Part shown: positions 36,801 to 48,405 of the stretch, piece by piece
How the letters are laid out: each line of letters begins with the position of its first letter
Position numbering within the stretch: the first letter of the stretch is position 1
DNA from: Augochlora pura
Taxonomy: Eukaryota > Arthropoda > Insecta > Hymenoptera > Halictidae
Assembly: GCF_028453695.1 (NCBI RefSeq)
Contig: NC_135772.1
Coordinates: 16,921,611-16,985,610, forward strand
DNA length: 64,000 bases
Direction of reading: 5' to 3'
The notes under the pieces: generated by a model
Database searches by the model: none
What the model was told of the DNA's origin: nothing
Seen by the model: the letters and a program-made list of their open reading frames with translations, nothing else
Position numbers and translations under genes: made by a program

Positions 36801-39800
36801 TCACCGAGACAGGTGTTGCACGTAGGCAGACGCAGGTACGCGTTACGATGCGCGGCGTTGTTCGCGGAACAATAACGCGAACGCCTCGCTGCGTTCTCTC
36901 GGCGACCGCGATTCAACTCTGTTTCACTGGAACGCGCCCGACGCTGCTCAACTTGATAACTTCGCCGGCGAACTTGCGCTGCGGTCGTTGCCTGGCCCTC
37001 GATGGGGTCTACGGCGTTTTCATGGCTGTTTGCGCTACTCGCCGTCCGATAGGGCAGGTGTAACTCTTTGTTCCGCGAGCAGACGACTCTCTCTCTTTCT
37101 CCCTTTCTCCTTCTCGCTCCCTCTCTCCATCTACCTATCTTATGCACTGTTTCGGAGGAGGCGAGTGGGCGTGGCTACGTCGCCCCGGACACCAGAGCAG
37201 CACTCGGAGGGTAATCCACGACCGTGACTGATCCAAACAACGTCACGGGATTTCGCGATGCTTTGTCTCGCGTTGTATGTCCACGCTGCAAAGTAATCCC
37301 CACTAATCGTGATATTAAGTGTCGCCACTTTCAACAAACTTCTCCCTTACAGCGATGTTTCGAAGCTAACCAATGGGCGTGGCTTCGTTGCTCCCGACTT
37401 CCTCGAACCAAGCCACTGTCCCAACAAGTAATCCATAATTAAAGCTCGCAAAGCTTTCGTCAAACAAACAAGCTGGACGTTATCAATTTGATTAATTTTA
37501 ATTACCTTTGCTAGCTTTTGCAGGATCCTTTGAATAGGATTCTCAATTTTGTTAATACTTGTACTAATATTGACGTTTTTATTGACGATTGTAATAAATT
37601 TAAAAACTAATCTGATGTGATTAGAAGCTAGGACGGTTGGTTCAGGATATTTTAATCATATTGTTCTTAATCTTACATGTATTGTTATTTTATTATTATT
37701 ATTGCGGTCATTATTACAATGTTGAAATTTTGTAGACAAGCTGAAAGGGCATTTGTCCTGTTTACGTTGAGTAAATTAAACTAAACGAGATCTTTGCCCG
37801 CGCTAATCACAAGATTACCTGCCGCGATTCTTGCCAAACGATTCCCTTTTGTGGCAATGTTTCGGAGCAAACGAGTGGGCGTGGCCTCTTAGCTCCCGAC
37901 TCCTAGCAGCCCAGGCCATGTCTGCTCCGAGCGAGACATCCCGTGGTTTCGCAAAGCTTTGTCTCGTCCCGTAGCCGGGTTGGAAAGTAACCGTGCTAAT
38001 CACGCGATTGAATGTCTGCTTTTAGCGGGGAAGAACAATGGCCGATCATAAAGGAACATTATTCCCCGTGCGTAAATGTAATTAGCGTAATTAGCGGCGC
38101 GATGTGGGAAACTCTCGTTCGGGGAGAGTGCGTGTGCAACATCGACGGAGTACCCTTGGAACACGGGTACGCTCGCCCGACCCGATGATCATCCTCTCTT
38201 CGCTTTAAGCTGCTAGCGCCCGGAATTTCGTTTCCAGTTTCCGCCACGAAATTTCTCCTGAGACCTTTCACGGCCCGAGACAGGATTCGACGATCGCCTA
38301 GTTCGCGCACGAGATCTCCCTCGGTGGATCCCGAGTAGTCGCGTTACACGGGAACAGGTGGGAGGGGTGGGGGCACAGACCGGCTACACAAAGGAGCCAC
38401 TATCAAAGTGTTGGTCCGCGTCCGCGATCAGAGCTACGAGAACAGAATCCAGTGTCTCCGGTCGACGAACGGTTAGAGGTGCCGCGCGTGAATGTGTACC
38501 CGGCTTTCACCGGCCGGCTTTTTAGGTCACGACACCTCGTCAGGGACCAGGGAGATTCGTTGCTTCGATTGGCATGTAACCCCGAAGGGAGCGATGCCAG
38601 GCCCGGCCACTCATTGTCGGATTTCTTTGGAAGCTGCTTTTACGCTCGTGGCTCGCTCGCTTCCAACAATTCGCATTCGTGTGCGGGCTTCCAGTCCGCG
38701 AGCAAAAACCACGATCGACTGATTCCTCGCGGACAGAATCCTCGACCGTGCCAAAACCAACCGGGGTCGTACTTGTTTTCCGCCGAATCTAGTCCAGACA
38801 TCTTATCCCATTTCGGCTTGAATACTTCCCGGCTTGCCCTAAGACACCATTCTTTGCGAAGATAAGAGGAGTTCCATAGAACCGCGGACGAATTGAATAG
38901 AATTTTCGTTACCGTAAATAAATCGTGCACTGAAAATCTTTTTCTACACTTTTAGGATAGAAATGCAACGCTTTGGAACTACATGTCACGATCCGTTCCG
39001 TATACATTTCCGTCGAACGAATAATTTTTGCATACTCGTTGCGCGTTTCTCGGCGCTCCTGGCCCACTGAAGCCTCCAAAATCTGTGTACGCAAGCGAAT
39101 TCTGAACTGCCTCTCGGCGCGCCCTTCGTTTCTATTTTAACTGGCGCAGGATCCATGGACGGGCTTCCTCCTCCTTTCGCAGCCATTCTCGCCCCGTTGA
39201 AATTAGAACGACGGACCGCCGTACCGTCGCCCGGGTGATTCGCCCGTGGTAAAATGTTGGAAACTGAAATTATTTTACAACGGGGACCGCGTACAATTTC
39301 CGCGGCGTTGCTCGAATCGATGCGGACCGCGGGCAAATACGGGAGGCGCGCAACTTTGTCGAAAGTTTCGAATGGAGTTCGTGACTAAGTTTCTTGGAAG
39401 TTGTAACGAGGACTCGCGGAATGCGAACGACGACGGCCCCGGGAGCCGCGTCGGCCGCCGGTGGAATTGTGACAGTGATCGTTGGTAATGATCCCGCGTA
39501 AAAATCCATTAATTGGTAGATAAGTAGGCGAGGCCGCGTATCTGCATTCGCGGCGGTTTTAGCCGAGTGCCCGGTGCATGCACAGTAATCGCTGCCGTTC
39601 CGACCTTGAGCCGTGAAAGGAAATATGGCGGCGGAGGAGAATGCGCCGCGTTTCAATGTGTCCGTGCACGCGTGTGCACGCGTGTGTGCGTGTGCTGCAT
39701 GCAGACGGTTCGTGCATGTCAAAACGTAGGCAGGTCGATCTAGCGCCGCAATTTCCTGCTGTTAGCGAGTCGTCGAGTTCACGGCGCTCCCCGCGCTGTC

Positions 39801-42800
39801 GAACGAGCGTTATTAAAATCGCCCTTAGGAGAACGGAAAGCTTTCTCGAAGACCGGACCATCCCCGGTTCAACAAAGTTTCGAACGATTGCCTCCGCGGC
39901 TCCCGTCGAGCCGTCGACCGCCCCTTCCCCGCCGGCCGGCGCGATATTACTTTTTTTTTTTTATCTTAAACGGCGCTTCTGTATCGGCGAACGCGGCGAA
40001 ACTCGACAATTTTTTTCTTTAATCGAATTTTAAATGCACTCGCCAAGTTGTAATTCAATCACGGAAGGCCGGGCAAATTTATGCATAGGAAAAGCTTCGC
40101 CTGGCGACTCGAAAATTTCCTAAACGTATTCGCGACAAGTCCCGGCCGGAGCCAGCTGATTTAATAACCGGAGACGCGCGCACAGATTCGTTGCACGATT
40201 TATGTACCGGGACCAGAATCAATCTAAATTGCTAATGCGACGACGATTCATCGTTCCGCCTCGATGCCGATCGCCGGATTTTTCCCCCATACGTATCGGG
40301 CTAGCTCGCGACGCAATCGCGAGACCGTACGGTTACTTTGATTTGACCTTTCCCGCTGGGAACGTCGTAACAATGGGACGCGGAATAACGATGCTCGCGA
40401 CCTACAATCAAATCGCATGATTAGCATGGCTCGTACGAGGAGGAGACCTAATTGAACGACGACTTTAAAGGAAACGCGAGCCTCGGGCACGGTTCTCCTT
40501 GAAAACGCGACGCTCCGCGGCCCCGCGCCGGTTGAACGACCCTCCGGCGGCGTATCTCCGCGTTCGGAGCTCGAATAAATCGCGGCCGTTCGGAGTTTCG
40601 GTTATTCAGGAAATTGGATCACGGGGATTTTAGTCCGTGATACGTCGCGCGAGGTCGTCGACGAGGTTTCGTAACGTTTCGAAAAATTTCCGAGTGCCTG
40701 CGAGCTGACTCACCGCGCTCTCGGGCTCGGCTCGCGTCCGAAGCAGCATCGAAAGAAAGTCGTAAGTCTTTGCCGGGGATACTACCGTGAGAGAGCATTC
40801 CTCGAGTGTCGATTCACCGACTCGCTCTCGGTTCTACTCCCGGGGATTTTTTCTTTTTTTTTTTTCGCCACTCGGCCACCGGTGAATAAAAAGAGCCACT
40901 CGAACCGAACGGCCGAATAAACGTTTCCAGGCCGCGCGGGGCGGATCTCTGGTCTCCCTGTGAAAATAAGCCCCGCGAGAACATAATTATGAAACATGAT
41001 CGATCCGGTGGCAGATGACAGCTGTAATTGAACGGCGCGGCGCACGGCCACTTACGGACACTCCTACGGGCCGGTTATCTCTTCGGGGCGACGATAGGGA
41101 TCGGGTCGGGTCGAATCGAATTGAGTCGAGTTGAGAGAGTCGAGTTGTTGAGAGTCGCGCCGCGTCGCAACTGCGCTCAACGCATTGCTAAGCCTATTAC
41201 CGGGCGCTAAGCAAATAGCCCGAATAATCGGATTGCGTCGAGAGTGCTTTACTTTCGCACGTTTTAACCATTAGACCCACTGGCGGGGCCCCGCTCCTTC
41301 CTCGACCGAAACGCGAAGAAAGGCCGCGCCCTCCCCGGCCGTTTTTATTTTGACAGCGGAGGAGCGCATCGGTTTCGCGGACACACAGCTGCGCGCGGCC
41401 TATTGTTTGCGTGCGAGCTAGCTAGCTCCCGTCCTCGGAAAAGCGGATCGTTGCGCGCGTACGTGACAATATTTGCTTGGTCTTCGGATGCGGTTCGGCG
41501 AAACGCGCGTCAGATGCGATCGAATAACGCCGAGTGGCCCCGCGCAACATTTACAGGGGGATTGATGCTGTTTGCAGTCGCTGATACGAAGCGGCCGCAG
41601 AAAATCGAAATTCGAGCGAGATTTGCGTTTCTCGGCTCGTGCGTCGAGAAGTTATCGGCGCTCGGCTGGTCTCGCGGCGGAGAACCTGCCCGAAGAAACC
41701 TTAACGGGATCAATTATCCGGGTCGGCCGGAATTTGAATGGGAATCGCGTCGATACTTATCTAGACCGGGCGATGTTGGGGCGATGAAAAAGGCGGATTA
41801 AAGAGAACGTTCCCTTGGGAATCGACCTAACCCCGCTTTTGATACGAGGCGCGCCGCGGTTACACGGGTGCCCCGCCACCGAGATATTTACAGCGTCCAC
41901 CATGCCCGGGAAACGCTTAGATGATCTCGTTGATATTCCTTATCTGACGCGGGAGGACCGTGTAAGCTTAGGCTAACGTGTTTCCGTATTTTAAGGGCGA
42001 GATAGGGCCGCCGCCCCCCTTATCTTCGCCCGGCGACGATGCTCCGCTTCTGTAACCATTATCGCGGCCAGGATTTTACGGAGTTATGTAAGCGGATATT
42101 CTTCTTCGTTACCGTGGGCCGTTTCCACGGCACTTCGGAACGGAAGCACGCCGCGCCGGTAACATTACACTTCGTTTAATAAATCGTCGCGAATCGATTA
42201 CGGCGACACTTCGCTAGCTCGAGCGTCTTCGGCATCGATGCACCGCCTCTCGGCACAACAATGCGACTCTCGATACAAGTTGATCATCGAAGAGGTAATC
42301 GAGCGATTACTGCAAACAACGCGCAATCGTCGGTAATGGAGATCGAACGAGTGAGAGAGAGAGAGAGAGAGAGAGGGGGAGAGAGAGAGAGAGGTAGGGG
42401 GGCCTTTCTCAACGGGCTTCCTCGATTCTTGATCCGCCGGCCGGTTCTTAGGGGTGCCGATTCAGGAGGGTAGCCGTGCTAGGGGAGAGAGCCCGAGGAG
42501 GGTCCCGATATAAAAGATTCTTTGGGAACCGATGCCAAGATTCGATCACAGGCTTTTGTAAAACTGCGAGTCGACGGCTCGACTCGGCGTCACCGTTCCG
42601 TTGTTGCCAGACACCGGCTTCTCTTTCTCGCCGGCTATTTTCTCAAGGTTGACTGTTAACGACTCATCGGGGAAACCTGGAACGGAGAGTGCTCGTCCTC
42701 TGGGAACGCTCGCAGCTTTCGCAGAGGCTCGGCGATTTCACGCGAGGGGGTCGTTTAACAGGCAAACGCGCGAGCGGAGACCGGGAGATGATACCTGAGC

Positions 42801-45800
42801 GGGGCGTATCTTCTCCTTGACGGCGCGTCGTTTCACGAAATTGCTTTCCAGGGGCTGCTCGTTGCGACAATTGAAAGCCTCCGGGCTGAATTCTTCGAAG
42901 GATTTCGACGGCCTTCTCCGGAGAAAAATTCTCCGTCGGAGAAGTCGCGCTCGGATTTCCGAGGGTCGCCACGGCGAGAGAAAAGTCGTTCGCCGTTCTT
43001 TAAAGCTGTTGAGACCCGAATGGAAATTTCGATGAGAAATTTCGTCGGGATGAAAAAATATATTGCGTCCCGGTTCGAACGAAACGAAACGGTGTTGTTT
43101 TCTCGATTGGATTTAGCTGGAAATAGGCATGGGAATAATCATGTTTTGTATCTGTGTTTGCGCAGAAGCGGGAGAGGTCGCCTGGGAAAAGAATGGATCG
43201 ACTACGGCGGAGCTTTCGAGACAGCTTTCGGCGGCGGAAAGATTCCCACGTGCCGGAATCGAGCAAACCCCACCAATGGCAAGCAGACGAGACGGCTGTC
43301 CGTTCGGCTACTTGCGCCTTCCACGTTAAGGTATCCACGTCCTTTCAGGATTTAAACGATAACGCAATCCCTCCCCGAGCTAAATAAACTCGGCAGCGCG
43401 GAATGAAACGCGCCGGGACCACCTATGATGCGATCGAAAGATATTATAGGGGTGGGTCCCGGCGCGTCGAATGTTCTTCCTTACGAAATCATCGGTCGTA
43501 ATAAATCTGATCGTTGCAGTACCTGGGATGTGTAGAGGTATTCGAGTCGAGGGGCATGCAAGTATGCGAGGAAGCTTTAAAAGTACTTAGAGTAAGTGAC
43601 ACGAATATGCAAAGTATTTAATGCGACGGGTCGAGGTGAGCTCCCGGGATTATTATATTCGTTTCCCTCGTTTATGAACTCACAGAATTCGAGACGGAGG
43701 CCGGTTCGCGCGGTGCTGCACGTGTCCGGGGACGGTCTGAGGGTCGTCGAGGACGAGACGAAAGGGCTGATCGTCGACCAGACGATAGAGAAGGTCTCGT
43801 TTTGCGCGCCGGATCGAAACCATGAGAAAGGATTCAGCTACATTTGCCGGGACGGCACCACGAGACGGTGGATGTGTCATGGTTTCCTCGCGCTGAGGGA
43901 GTCGGTGAGTAAGACAAGCTTCTTTTCCGCGAAGCAGCTTCGATCGGATGACTTTAACGTTTTCACCTTTTTTCAGGGCGAACGTCTGAGTCACGCGGTG
44001 GGCTGCGCCTTCGCCGCGTGTTTGGAACGAAAGCAGAGAAGGGACAAGGAGTGCGGTGTCACGATGACGTTCGATTCGAAGACCTCGACCTTCACGAGGA
44101 GCGGAAGCTTCAGGCAACCGAGCCTCACCGAGCGGGTGCAGGACTCGCGCGAGAGGGCTGTCGGTCAGTCCTTCTCGCAATTGATTACGATTTCTTGATT
44201 CGACTTTATAGTTTGCGTGCGACCGACGGCACGGAGGCTTCACCTTCTCAATCCTTGCGACACTTTGCAGCATATTGTGTATAGGAAATATCGCAATGTG
44301 AAATAGCTTTTGTAAAATTGGACCAAATGACCTGGACATTTTTAAGATAACAGAAAATTACTCAAACTTATGCTCTGTCAACTATAGATAATTAAAGTCT
44401 AATATTTTTGCAATAGCTTTGGTATACTATATTTTAGTCCTAATATTTAATAATATTTAACTGTTTTACACGAACGATAAAATCAGATTTGCCCAAATTT
44501 TTCGTCATTTTAATCATAACGTAAACCTGATTGAATGAATTTAACCGACGATTTCTCAAGACAGAGTTTAAGACCTAAACGATAGATTCAGCATTAAAAG
44601 AAGCTCAACTCGTTTGGTCCAATTAGAAAAGAGTTTTTTCTCCACGACCGCATTACCGAGCAATTTTAGCGTCGTCCGCTGTGATCGAATGTTAAATATT
44701 AAATGATTAATTGCCGTTGAACCGTGGACTGTTGTAGACGTACCTCCGTTGAAGCAAGTCTACAACCCCTTCGCCATCGAGAGACCGCACGCCACTCCGT
44801 CGATGCTCGAACGACAAGGTTCCTTCCGCGGTTTCACGCAACTGAATCAAGCTTCTCCGTTCAAAAGGCAGCTCAGTTTGCGGGTGAACGATCTTCCTAG
44901 CAACCTTGAACGCGCGCGTAGCCACAGCCTCGAGCCGACGGACCTGTCGCGGCTACCGTCAGCCATGTCCCACATCGTCCCGTTGAAGCCACCAGGTGAG
45001 ACAACGCCCGAGCGACTCCGTTCGGAGAGCTCCTAGCACTTTCGAACTGAGACTGGATACCGAATAATCTGCTTCTCTCCGTTTTTGCAACAGAATTCGA
45101 AGGATATGACGAAGGTCATTATTCCCTATTCTGTTAAGTGTCCATGTTGCCTGCCCCCATATGGTCAATGTTCTACGATCGTTTCGGTTTTACATCTAGA
45201 TATATATATATATATTATATATTGTATATACATATATCCCTTGCAATGAGAAAACGAGAAACGCTAGTCTAAGATCAAATCCGGCGGTGTAGCGATCGAT
45301 AGTTTCTCATTACATCGTATTCGTTTGAACGGTCGAATGAAGCGAACCGATAGAACAAACACGAAACCGAAGGACACACGATTCTCTTTGAGACAACGTA
45401 GTTTAGACCTTGTAGCTTCCCGAGATTCCTCCCGTCCGAAACGACTCCTCCTCCTCCTCCTCCTCCTCTCTCTCTCTCTGTTGGATACGTCTATCTCCTC
45501 CCCTCAAAGTTTGCTGTCTAGAAGTCTCTGTCTCTCTAGCTGTACGTTTCCGTTAGACGTCCTCCACGCGTATTTTACGTGGTCGTGTATAGCATGTAAA
45601 CGTAGTTTTTGGAGCACCAGTTCAGAGCACCGCATTTAGATAGCGATCGAGTTAATGTTTGCGATGTCAGCATAGGCCGCCATGCGACCAGATCGATAAC
45701 GTTGCCGATGTTTTTACAGTCAGTCCGATACCGGAGATATCGCCCGGGGGCCAGGACAGCGTCTCGGCGATGTGTCAGCAGATCTCGCGGGGCCTTTCTC

Positions 45801-47421
45801 TTTTAACGAACATCGACGAGTTCGGGCCGCTTCCCACCCAGAGCACCGCCAGCTCCGTCGCCAAACAGCTCTTCATCAACACTTCTACCAGTAACACTCC
45901 GCCAGGTAAGCGAACTTCCACAAATTTCCGTGTTCGATACTCGACACTTCAGAGACACTAACGATGACGTTCCGCCGTAGTAACGAGCAGCAGTTCCCTG
46001 GACGAGATGAAGTTACAGAACGAGCCGAGCCTGAACAACAACAACAACATTAACAATAACAACGACAAGAACGATGATCTCAGCAACTTGAACCACGTCG
46101 GGACCACCTGGCAGGAGGCGCCGTCGCCGGTTCTGAACCACAGGTTAACACCGATCCTGAACAAAACTTCCAACCTCAGCCCCGTCCTTCCAAGAACGAG
46201 CACCGCGACGCCGAGCGCGATGAACACACCGGCAGCTAGCACGGTCGGCGTCTTCGGCACACCGCCGTCGGCTAGTCCAGCATTTAGCACAGCGTCCACA
46301 TCGTCTTTGGGGAACACGTCGACGCCGGCCGTAAACAGGTCGCCGATCCCGAAGACAACGTCTCCGACCACCAGCGTCACTTCCGCCTCCCCGGCTCCGT
46401 CCGGCAGTTTGACCAGCGACGTCAGCCAGACCAGTCAGATCTCAGCGGCGAATCCGATTTCCACAACGGCGGTAAGGAAACGCGACTGGATCGCGGATTA
46501 ATGGATGCGGATTTTAGGCGATTATGCTAGAAAAGAGTAGGATGAATTATTGTTAGTGGATAGGTTATAGTTATGTAAGAGGATGAGTTGAAGTTTATTA
46601 ACCCTTTGCACTCTGAGGTACCACTGAAATTGTTACACCACGTTCCAAAATAATTTCTATATACTTTATCAAAGTATAGATTTAAAATCATTAAATTTGT
46701 AATTCTGTATAAGTCACAAGATTCAATTTCACACGAACAGAGTGAATTTTTTCACAGAAAATAGAAATACAGAGAGTTAGAAAAATTGTGTTAGATTTGC
46801 AATTATATTGGCTTTGAGTGCAAAAGGTTAATCCTCTGAATTATAACGAGTGAGACTCGTCGTGAAGGTTTCGTGCATAATCTACTATACAGGGTGTCTT
46901 AAAAATATCTAAAAATTCGGAAATGAGAATTTCGTGAGGTCATTTAAAGCAACTATTTTATAAATACTTTTCAATCTAAATTTTGATATAAATAAGCCTA
47001 ATATTACAGTTTAGCTGAACCTTCTTCACGACAAAACTCGTCACAGATTCGCGTGCCACGAGCAGACGGCTTTAAGCCTTTCAAGATCATTAACCATGTC
47101 ATACGTTTTCAGGTCCAACAAGTATCGACGACGTCGGCTTTGCCGAAGCCGGAGCAATGGCTGGGTAGCATAACGGGTTCAGTGCCGCCAACCACGCGGT
47201 CCACGTCGCAAGGGCAAACGAGTCCTCGGCGAGCGCCGCCGTTGCACGCGAGAGCGTTGTCGTTGGGCTCGGCGGCGATGAGCCAAACCAGCAGAACAGG
47301 ACCGTCGGACCCGTTCGACGCCGAGTGGGCGGAGATCGCGGCGAGGAACCTGCGACAATCGAGTGCCACGAACCCCTTCATCATGCCGAACGCGACGCAG
47401 GCGTTCCAGGTGCAATTGTAG
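32660..47421 (+). CDS. numb: Numb, PTB-domain cell-fate determinant and Notch antagonist
   Basis: Numb is an endocytic adaptor inherited asymmetrically at division; it antagonises Notch at the membrane. Nine exons: 32660-32734, 43166-43330, 43520-43591, 43686-43904, 43977-44163, 44738-44995, 45720-45905, 45981-46471, 47113-47421, GT-AG with consistent phases, 653 residues. Exon 1 encodes MGNHPSAHQPLER with a glycine-2 myristoylation context and serine 6. Residues 39-50 (RRSFRDSFRRRK) are the basic membrane-binding, aPKC-phosphorylated motif. The PTB domain spans about 60-205 (YLGCVEVFESRGMQVCEEAL, DGTTRRWMCHGFLA). NPF motifs lie at 249 (YNPFAIERPHATP) and 638, DPFDAEW at 617, and the end is AFQVQL as in fly Numb. 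Between them is a Ser/Thr/Pro-rich linker with an Asn run. An in-frame Met at residue 35 (43193) matches the shorter isoform start known in flies. Identity is firm; 5' untranslated exons are unresolved. Confidence 0.95.
33776..33811. repeat. (TCG)12 microsatellite
   Basis: Perfect TCG triplets in numb intron 1, open in several frames but not coding. Confidence 0.9.
37147..38030. repeat. Degenerate ~190-bp repeat array in numb intron 1
   Basis: At least three units share TGTTTCGGA, a GTGGGCGTGGC core (near 37164, 37375 and 37876), GCTCCCGAC, TTTCGCAAAGCTTTGTCTCG and AAAGTAATCCCCGCTAATCA-like blocks. Unit starts fall near 37148, 37353 and 37856, and the tail of another unit lies just before the third. 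Divergence is substantial. Family unknown; no coding capacity. Confidence 0.65.
39660..39705. repeat. Alternating purine-pyrimidine tract
   Basis: A GTGCACGCGTGTGCACGCGT-type run of about 45 bases with few breaks in alternation. It is a candidate Z-DNA-forming segment in numb intron 1. Confidence 0.5.
42352..42393. repeat. (GA)n microsatellite
   Basis: About 20 GA units interrupted by one G-run, in numb intron 1. Confidence 0.9.
45199..45225. repeat. (TA)n microsatellite
   Basis: Near-perfect TA run in the numb intron between the 44738-44995 and 45720-45905 exons. Confidence 0.85.
46598..46831. mobile_element. TTAA-flanked MITE in the last numb intron
   Basis: TTAA duplications lie at 46598-46601 and 46828-46831. 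They enclose a 226-bp element whose ends CCCTTTGCACTC and GAGTGCAAAAGG are inverted copies. CCC at the border plus TTAA duplication fits a piggyBac-type non-autonomous element. It resembles the degraded copy at 28125-28365 and is non-coding. Confidence 0.7.
46884..46925. mobile_element. Possible transposon end fragment
   Basis: TATACAGGGTGTCTTAAAAA resembles a motif found at the ends of several insect mobile elements. No inverted or direct partner was found inside the intron, so only a fragment is supported. Confidence 0.25.
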
Positions 47422-48374
47422 CGTCAGGAGTTGATCAACAGCGTCGCCAAGTACTTCCATTCGGGGACATAGTAGCGACTCGCCCGTTCGCGTACGGATC
47501 TCTCGCATGACTAACCTGGAGTATTAAGCGCGAGGGTAGCCCGACCAAGGCAGGAAGGATCCCACCTGAGGGTGTCCGTATCGAGCGGGATCCATCGTAC
47601 GAGATCGATCGCCGGGATCGAGCTAGAGATTGCCGAGCTGCACAATGAGGGGGGGCAGGGGACGCATCGGATCTCGACGGGATGGTAGAGGACGGTTAGT
47701 AGGAACGAGGACGACGAACCAAGCACAAAACACGTACCCGTAAAACATTCTTCTAGACGAGTAGATTACGCACACAGCCTCGATGACCTCGGTTTCAATG
47801 TAAAACGCTAGGAGTGTACGGAGGACGGAGGGACCATGCACGTTTTGGTCACCGCTTTGCAGCGCGACGACGATCCCGTTTCGCCGCCGGCTACGAACCC
47901 TGTCGTCGCGCTGACGTCGATACTATTACCTAAATGTCTATCACGAGATAATTGATAAGCCGCGAGACACGCTGATCTCGACTAACATTTAAATAGTTTA
48001 GACACCCAGAAAACGGTTACCCGTCGTTCCGCATGAACACACAAAATTAAACACGCACCCAGAGTTACTCTGCACCACATTGTTTCGTCGAAAACGATAA
48101 AATCAACTCAAAAAAAAAAGAAATAAAGAAGAAGAGGAAGAAAAGAAAATGCGTAAACCATAAGAGATACAAAACTTAGCATAGTTTCGGCTTCGTGGCG
48201 AGAAAACTATTTTCCTGTTGAGGCGGCCAACAGCCGTGTGTGTGACTCTAGCGAGGAGACGCGAAACGAACGTTCCGCCGATCGTCGTCGAACATTAGGA
48301 ATTAATCGGGGCGCAGGGAGCGGTAGCTAGACCTTTCGGATAGACGACCAGCGAAGGCCGACGACGGGCCCATT

Positions 48375-48405
48375 CGAGAGAGAAAGAGAGAGAGAGAGAG
48401 AGAGA
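48375..48405. repeat. (GA)n microsatellite
   Basis: GA-rich run of about 30 bases downstream of numb. Confidence 0.85.

Larger units (their letters stand above)
32735..43165 (+). other. Numb intron 1 (10.4 kb)
   Basis: Separates the myristoylation exon from the PTB-encoding exons. It is CpG-rich with microsatellites at 33776 and 42352, an alternating purine-pyrimidine tract at 39660-39705, a short inverted repeat around 33350-33375, and the degenerate repeat array at 37147-38030. I see no nested gene. The numb short isoform would need its own promoter within or near the end of this intron. Confidence 0.6.

Noticed and set aside
22340..38110. Several YGTGGGAA sites (about 22346, 22683, 30972, 38102) as Notch/Su(H) input to numb
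   Set aside because: About four such 8-mers are expected by chance in 64 kb on both strands, and they are not clustered.
43680..44339. 219-codon minus-strand frame
   Set aside because: Shadow of the numb PTB exons; the plus strand is conclusively coding.
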